Positions 56,931 to 64,000 of a DNA stretch of 64,000 nucleotides are shown piece by piece (position 1 is the first letter of the stretch; each line of letters begins with the position of its first letter). This DNA is from Dreissena polymorpha (Eukaryota > Mollusca > Bivalvia > Myida > Dreissenidae), in NCBI RefSeq assembly GCF_020536995.1, contig NC_068362.1, forward strand, positions 1,824,826 to 1,888,825, read 5' to 3'. Below the pieces are notes generated by a model, which made no database searches, was not told where the DNA came from, and worked only from the letters and a program-made list of their open reading frames with translations. The position numbers and the translations under genes are program-made.

Positions 56931-57089
56931 AGATTAAGTTTGCAAATCCAGATTATTTGCAAACTTATTTTTTTTATTTATTGAACAATTGTTATGAAAT
57001 TTTGCATATGTGTAGGGGACAATGAGTACATACATATATTTGAAAAAAAAAGTTAAAATGTTTTTGGAAAAAAGAGTTATTTGTTGATA

Positions 57090-57530
57090 AAGTTGCCATC
57101 CCCCGTGGAATTCCAACGGGGTTTTGGCTCCCCCGTTAAGAATTGCAATTCTCTAACATGAGATTTTCCAGACAAGAGAATTTTACCTATATTTTACAAA
57201 AAAATAATTTAAATATAATGCTTTGTTTTCTGTTCCAATGTTTACAAAAACACATGCCCACAAGTCATAATTGTACGAAATATGTACTTAAATAAGAAAA
57301 TAAAGTGTTTGTAGATTTTCTTCCCCGGTGGGTATTTACGGGAGCCCCCGCCAAACTCCCATTTCCATTAAACACCCATGGGAGGTTTGATGGGTGTCCC
57401 GTGGGAGGTTTGACGGGGGACCCCGTCAAACCCCCATTTTCAATGAACCCCAATGGAAGTTTCACGGGTATTCCCGCCCATTTACAAAGAAATCCCATGG
57501 GGGTTTGATGGGGCTTTCCATATAACTTTA
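57090..57530. repeat. GC-run region with nested palindromes
   Basis: Alternating short blocks of CCCC and GGGG stand out in AT-rich surroundings. GGTTTGACGGGG and CCCCGTCAAACC form a perfect 12-bp-stem palindrome around GA near 57408. Related words (GGGAGGTTTGATGGGTG, CCCCCATTTTCAATGAACCC, GGGGGTTTGATGGGG) repeat in both orientations. Not recognised. Confidence 0.7.
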
Positions 57531-57539
57531 CACAAAAAA

Positions 57540-58010
57540 CACCTTTTTGAGTAATCATATATGTATGTTAAATTCAAAATGCAGTAAACATCAGTGTAAT
57601 CAATCAAATACAATATCAATTTTAGACATTTTCCAGCTTCCTTTATTCAATATTTTGCTGTCTAGTGCTACTGTGTTTAAGTTATTTAGTTCGCATATTA
57701 TATTTTTTCAAATAATTGATTTTCAATAATAATCTTCTATATAATATACAATATTATGTATATTGACTCATTTCATGGCCGTCAAATCTGAAATAAAACA
57801 AAAATTTGTCCATATAGAATTACATTGTTGTTCAACAATATTTTTGAGCTAATGCTATATGGTAGCCATATGCCTTCTGTAATTAACAGTAGCAAGTTTA
57901 TGTTAAAATATGTTTATCTAGGCAAATCATTGGCTTGCAATATATTGAATATTTTAAGGACACGAAAATATGTGACAAAGAGATTGATTTTTAACAAGAT
58001 CGTTGCACCA
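57540..58010. other. AT-rich stretch, no gene recognised
   Basis: No supported feature. Confidence 0.4.
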
Positions 58011-58246
58011 TCCGCTTGCTGGATGTCACCGTCACCGTTACAATAATAATTATAAAGAGAAAATACCGAAAATGAGCAAAGCATTTTCGGTTGAAGCTAT
58101 TGTATCATACACATTAAATTTGATGAATTTGTGTAAAAGTAAAGTTGGTTGCGTTTTCAATATGCATAATATTGTATTTCTTAACGTTTTTAAACAATGT
58201 ATTAGGGTGAAAGACGCAGATACGCAGCTTATCTGGGGCACTGCAT
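58011..58246 (+). repeat. Dispersed repeat with a conserved 41-bp core, copy 2
   Basis: Partner of 15279-15505, same orientation. The core at 58203-58243 is identical in both copies, while the upstream 190 bp shows many substitutions and small indels. Confidence 0.75.
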
Positions 58247-58249
58247 TTC

Positions 58250-58785
58250 ATGCAAAATATGTTTCAAAGCATTAAGGGTATTAAGGGTATTGCACATGCT
58301 TTCAGATAATAGTATATTTGTGTCTCACATTCACTGAAGCAAAAGTTGCTATCTATTGTAGTGCAACTGTTAAATTTTAAATCTAACTTTCATTTTTACC
58401 TGAAGTATTTAGTACAAATAACATTTCATAATTATTTGATTAGTTGATAACACTTTTTACCTGAGAAATGGGGTTATATTTTCAATAAGTTGCTAAGTTG
58501 CCAGTTGCAGACATGGGGTAATCATAATTATCATAATTATTAATCTGTTATCATCATGCTTATTAATTGATTCCTTTTTCCATTAATCATGGATTGATCA
58601 TCAATTAAAGCTTTCGTATAACTTAAATAATAATAATATAGATTACTGCTATGTGCAAGAGGTCATGACTCATTATTATTTTATGATTACTTTTATGATT
58701 ACTTTTGACCAAAAAGCAGATTCAATTTCAGTTCATGAAGACACATGACACATGAACAACATCAGATACTTGCCAACTTATCATG
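58250..58785. other. AT-rich stretch, no gene recognised
   Basis: No supported feature. Confidence 0.4.
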
Positions 58786-58788
58786 TAG

Positions 58789-59003
58789 TTAACTCTTTCA
58801 GTGCTGGAACCAAATTTTGAAGGCCTTTGCAAATAGTTTGGATCCAGATGAGATGCTACAGAACGTGGCATCTTATCAGGATCCAAACTGTTTGCTATTC
58901 TGATAGTATTCTTTAAAAAATAAATCCAAGAAAATGCTAATTTTAGAAATTCAGCAGACAACATTTTAGCAGACAACAAATTTCCCAGCATGCAAAGGGT
59001 TAA
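58789..59003. mobile_element. MITE with TTAACYCTTT ends and internal palindrome
   Basis: Left end TTAACTCTTTCAGTGCTGGA, right end CCCAGCATGCAAAGGGTTAA, imperfect inverted repeats. Inside is a palindrome with arms AGTTTGGATCCAGATGAGAT and ATCTTATCAGGATCCAAACT. From memory a widespread bivalve MITE. No coding part. Confidence 0.85.
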
Positions 59004-59149
59004 TTACTCAAGTGGTGTAGATCTCTAATTGCCGTTGGCCCTAGGGTTATTTCAAGGGATTAAGTCTGAACAATAGTTATTATTCCGAACTTGCCTAAAA
59101 CTCGTTTTTCCACTAATTTACAAATAAAATTGACCTAGATCCACGGGGT

Positions 59150-59605
59150 TGTGTATTGTTCTTCCCCCCTACTGGTGAAACTGGAGGGGACTTATGGTTT
59201 TTGCTCTGTCTGTCTGTCTGTCAGTCAGTCAGTCAGTTAGTCAGTCAGTCTGTAAAACTTTTATGGATCCTGCGATAACTTTAAAAGTTCTTCATATTTT
59301 TTTATGAAACTTGAAACATGGATAGATGGCAAAAGGGAGATTATGCACGTCATTTCATTTTGTTCCCATGTCAAGAATTATGGTTGCTATAGCAACAAAT
59401 AGACTAGAAATATTGCTGAAAATAGTGGATCCTGCTATAAATTTAAAAGTTCTACATATTTTTTAATGGAACTTGAAACATGGATAGATGGCAATATGGA
59501 GATTATGCACATCATTTCATTTTGTTCCAACAAGAATTCTGATTGCTATGGCAACAAATAGACCTGAAATATTGATTATTTTGTTTATGAAGTCTTTAAC
59601 TAACA
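59150..59605 (-). repeat. Hairpin-ended repeat in reverse orientation
   Basis: On the plus strand it begins with the hairpin CCCCTACTGGTGAAACTGGA and GGGG, then CTTATGG, then (CTGT)n and (CAGT)n. Two units of about 180 bp follow (CTTGAAACATGGATAGATGG, GGAGATTATGCAC, GCAACAAATAGAC). Read on the minus strand it has the usual plan: units, GACAGAC tract, terminal hairpin. Confidence 0.75.
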
Positions 59606-61933
59606 TTATCTATGAAGCAGTCTGTTTTGTTTTTTTGGTTAGGATTCATTTTTCATTTGTTAAACTGTGTAAGGAATGTATGTAAATCATTAGTAAGTGC
59701 ATGTTGGTGTACTAGTGGCATGAATGAAATATTCTCAAAATCTTACTAAGTATCTTATACATGTTGCTCATTTGGGAGCACAAATGCAAACAAGATTTGA
59801 ATAATGTGTAATCCAGACCCATTTTGAATACACAATTAACACCTTGTTTCAGTTTGAGTAAACCTGTGCAGGGTTGTGGAACTTGTTTGTTGTTTTTAAT
59901 CCAATTAAATAGGGTAAATTGGTGAATTGTAAAAAGGTTAGATCACATTTATATTAATTTCACAAATGTTTTTCTTGTTACAATTAAATATGATAAATAA
60001 ATAAACTATGTTACTGTAAACAATTGTATTTTGTTCATGCATTCATATGTATATAATCAAGTTATTGGATGGCACTGATATTTTAATTTGTAATTATAAC
60101 TAATTTAGACTAATTAAAACAGAATTGCACTTTCCTAGCACAATATTTCATTATTAATAGTATATTTACCAAATGTAATCAAAACTTCATCATATTTTAC
60201 TAATTTAACTCAATGATATTAATAATATTTATTAGCAAAAAAATGTAAAAAATAAATATTTAATGAATTTGTGTAATTTAAGGAAAAATTAATAACTTAT
60301 TAAATTAACAAAAATTGTTTTAAATGCAAAAATATGAAATAAATCAGTTTTACAGAACACAATATCAATAAACCTAAATTTTTGTGAACTATTTTATTTG
60401 AAATTAGCATACACAAGCTGACATTTAACCTCAAAATGAACATTCCAAACTTAAAATGAAGCAAAATGACAAATTTTTATAAATTTTATGATTTGAGAGT
60501 GAAAAAAGAGGATTTTGACTTGACAACAGCTTTCATTCTAGTCATGAAGATATATCAAAGATTCATTTGTATTAACAAATGAAAAAGATGTCGAAAGTGT
60601 AACATATCTTTTGAAACCATCCCTGTTAAATACCACAGATGCATCTATGACTACCTTATATAATACTATTAATAAAGTAAATTTAAATCAATTCATTTAT
60701 AATAATTAATACAGTGAGTGATAAACTATTCAAAAACGTTTTTGTATGATAATGTGCTAAACTGCTAATCTCATCTTATGAATGACTATCCCTCTTTAAA
60801 GATGTCACCTAATCTCATCAATGGTGATTAATTAAAGGGCCTGTATATTGCACCAAATGTACCCGTTATACCATGATGTTATCTTGTATAATACACTTGC
60901 TAATCTAATCAAATCTTGTATATTGCCTCATAAGTGCCTGATAAATTGTATAATGTTAGGTGTGTGTTGTAACTTTAATATAAGCGAAAACATTAAAATG
61001 CTGTCACATTTTTATGGCAACATATTAAATCATTTTTTTTTTAACTATGATATGTATGTATAATATTATAGTATTGCAGTAAATTCTAATAACAGAATGA
61101 ATCAGTGTAAAATGTTTTAAGTATAAACAGGTATAATTGAATTAGTTTGTACCAAAATGAATTCATTAATTAAATAATCATAATTGTTTACTTTGTAACA
61201 TATTATTCCACTTAAAATGATCATCAAAGAACATAAAAGGTGTGCTTTTACTCAATTCATTAATACAATAATAGTTTAATTTGTAACATACTATTTCATT
61301 TCAAATTACCATCAAAGAACATCAAAGCTGTGCTTTTACTCAATTTTTCAATGATCTCAATTAATAAAAGAAAAATTTCAGGCACTTATAACAACAATTA
61401 TAATTAGATCTATTTAATTGGAAAATGGTCATGGGGTGAAACGTCCAGGGAGAAAACGTCTGGGGAGGAAACCTCTTAATTTTCAACACGTCAAATATAG
61501 TGACGATTAAGATTGAAAATAGTGTAACATATTAATAGGAACTCTTTTTGACATAGAACTCTACATGGCTGTCAACTTTAATTGTTATGTTAATCCTTTT
61601 TTGATTACAGATTTTTTGCAAGTTTTCAGCACCACCATATCATGTAAAACTGTCAATGCCGCCCAAACAACAAGTACCTGCTTTCGAACCCTTCAGTGTA
61701 CATCATTGAAAATTAATTCACCCCATGATTTGACCATGGTCACGTGACTTGTCAAGCAAAGTTGAGAACGAGAATAAGACCATGTGTTTATAAGTTGTTA
61801 GAATGAAAATCATTACATATGTAAAAAGAATTATGGAATACTACAATTTTTACGTGTTTTATGATTACTCGACATATTTTTTATGCATTTTCATTGATAT
61901 GCCGCTACGTGCAAGTCGGCATAAACTAATTAC
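59606..61933. other. Very AT-rich stretch, no gene recognised
   Basis: No coding feature supported. A GC-richer patch at 61430-61485 carries GGTGAAACGTCC and GGAGAAAACGTC words. Otherwise low-complexity A/T sequence. Confidence 0.45.
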
Positions 61934-63100
61934 ATATACAGTCAAGTTACCATTACCTGATCAGTAGTGTAATTCAGTTGTTCTGGTGAAAAGCAATCAA
62001 TGGTTTGAGACTTCTTTTACACCAGTTAGATTAAATATTACCTTGGTTTAATGTTTTAGCACATAGTCTTATTTCTAAGCGCGGACAAAATGTATTTGTG
62101 ATACCTTTATTCGCGTCAAAATTCATGCATTACCGGATCAGTTGTAGCCATAACAGATCACGCGATCGAAACCATTCAGGGGGGCACCTAACACGCTATT
62201 TGAACTGTTGAAACATGATCTGTGTCATTTACAATGAGCAATATAAAGAAGTGAAACTCCAGCTGCTGGAGCAGTATTTAATTTTCATTAAAAACAATTA
62301 GTTGGTCTTTTATTTAAGGCAAGTGACCGAATTCCCAAACAGTACAAAACAGCACAATACAGCACAATACAAACCAAAATAAAGTAACATTGCCAGTTAT
62401 AAATTATATTCCTTATTTTTGTTATTATTTTTTTTCTATATGTTATCTTGTATCTACAGTTTAGGTATGATGTGTGAATTATCTGTTGAAAATCCTAAAT
62501 AGATCGAAAAGATATGGGCATGTTATAAACCATGTAAATTGTTTGAATCATATCTAATCATTGATATTGAACATGGAGCATAAATAAAACATTCAGATTG
62601 AGATCATTTATTGAAAGAATCAACAGGATTTGCATATATTTTAATATAATATATTATCAATACGCATATTATCACACTTGATCGGTTATTGCCTTAATTC
62701 TTCATTTCATTTAAGGTGTTGCAAAATTTTAAACACTAATCAAAACTGAAATGGACTTTAGCAGGCACAAAGACTATTAAATGGCCTTTAAATTAATGCG
62801 TAAACTTCTTACTTTCCAACAGAGTTATAGCATGTGGCCGCAAATAATGTTCAACCTTGATTTGGAAATGAGACAGAAGTCAACAAAGTCGTATATACAT
62901 GTCAGCAAAACATACCGAAATGTTTGACAAAGAGTAGCTCAGATAACGATTCAATCAATGCGTTTTGAAGAACAAGCCTTGAAAATGCTGTGTGCAAAAA
63001 ATCTTCTAAAAATGTCAACTATTTATCTCTTTATGCAGACTTGAACATCAAAGTGATCCGCTATGGGTAATGATCCGGTAATGGTAACTTGACTGTACAT
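61934..63100. mobile_element. Candidate non-autonomous DNA transposon
   Basis: ACAGTCAAGTTACCATTACC at 61938 and GGTAATGGTAACTTGACTGT ending near 63099 are inverted repeats, and both continue inward to a GATCA/TGATC. TA (or CATA) flanks both ends, compatible with a Tc1/mariner-type TA duplication. An internal ATTACCGGATCAGTTGTAGC at 62129 repeats part of the end. The 1.1-kb interior has no transposase frame. Coincidence of two independent solo ends cannot be excluded. Confidence 0.5.
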
Positions 63101-64000
63101 AAAAAAGGTGACGAAGTGCGTGTGCGCGCAAGCGTATGAAATGTAAACAAATGAAGGGTTTGAAAAAAGGTGAGGTTCGAGAATAGGTACTTTAACAATA
63201 GATATAATTGTTTTTTGTGGTGATAATAGACCAGTTTACGAGTGACGTAACGCGCACCTGCAAAGCTTAGACTCCGCCCACTGGTTGGCAAAAAGAGGTA
63301 GAATTCATACAAGTGCATATAGAGAAGATTAACAGAATCATCATTTTTAATGATAATCATGCAAAATATCAAATATGATTTTACTAATTATTTCTGAATA
63401 AAACATAAGCATGCAAGGCAATCCATCTTTGGAACAATTATATTGTTGTTATTATTAGTTTTTACTAACAGCGAACTCGGGAGTGGAACACAATCTAAGA
63501 GCTCGATATGTGATGACCACAAAAATCTCTCTACTTGGCATTTCTTCGTGACCATATGTAGTTAAAACATTCTCATAAATTGATTTTTTTTTCAGAATAA
63601 ATTAAAATTTAATGAACAAAAACAAATAAGGATGAAAACAAACAACCAATAGGTCAATTTTATGTACGCAACATAGGGTAACTGATTGTAACCTTTTTAT
63701 GTCTGAAAAACCTTACCTTGTTACACATTAATTCAATTCCCTTGATTAATGTAATTGTTTTATTTAATAGTTCACACTAATTTTGACAATCTTTGTTGCA
63801 GCATTAGAATCCCGGTGTTTAATTGCACGTTTGTTCATCACAAACCGATTATCTCGATATGATAGGATACTGTCCAAACAAACAATTACAAAGGAAACAT
63901 GGTGTCATAAACCCAGGGACCAATACTTGGATCCCTGCATAAACCACATGTGGCAGATCAGTGTCTGGTCATTAAACACAAGTAACGATACCTCCATGTC
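63101..64000. other. No gene recognised
   Basis: AT-rich. A 103-residue minus-strand frame (63061-63372) has no recognisable family features and overlaps the end of the candidate transposon, so it is not called. Confidence 0.4.

Overview
This window looks like non-coding-dominated nuclear DNA of a mollusc, most likely a heterodont bivalve. The basis is the AT-rich sequence, the very high density of dispersed repeats with GACGGAC/GACAGAC tracts and terminal hairpins, several MITE families that I recognise from memory as common in bivalves, and two host-type genes from families expanded in bivalves (HEPN proteins and ROCO GTPases). No database was consulted, so the species is not determined.

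Only two convincing host loci are seen. At 17.8-19.3 kb (+) a DZIP3-type HEPN domain with an intact R-x4-H motif is followed, in another frame, by a TRIM/NHL-like beta-propeller. At 49.7-52.3 kb (-) a single 875-residue frame encodes a ROC-COR (ROCO) GTPase, and a small degenerate copy of its COR segment lies just past its stop codon.

From 21.8 to 36.0 kb is a retroelement cluster: a 5'-truncated LINE tail; a second LINE split by a young BEL/Pao LTR element with 174-bp LTRs and a TACCC target duplication; a flipped 3' part of that LINE; and, on the minus strand, a decayed tyrosine-recombinase (DIRS/Ngaro-type) retroelement. The last carries arrays of short hairpins on both sides of its coding region and an SGNH-hydrolase-like reading frame beyond the upstream array. 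These arrays (stems of 6-7 bp, loops of 14 nt, compensating stem changes) are the most unusual structure in the window.

The rest (2.4-9.7 kb, 36.5-49.3 kb, 53.3-59.6 kb) is a mosaic of non-autonomous repeats. Several unrelated families obey one rule: a short hairpin near the 5' end, then a short sequence X, internal tandem units, a GACR-rich tract, and a 3' end carrying the complement of X, usually as a hairpin X-loop-X'. This resembles the asymmetric terminal inverted repeats of Helentron-type rolling-circle elements (HINEs). MITEs, a hAT-like element, tRNA-derived sequences, microsatellites and two inverted copies of an unusual CTCGAG-palindrome array complete the picture. Long AT-rich stretches with nothing recognisable are listed as such.
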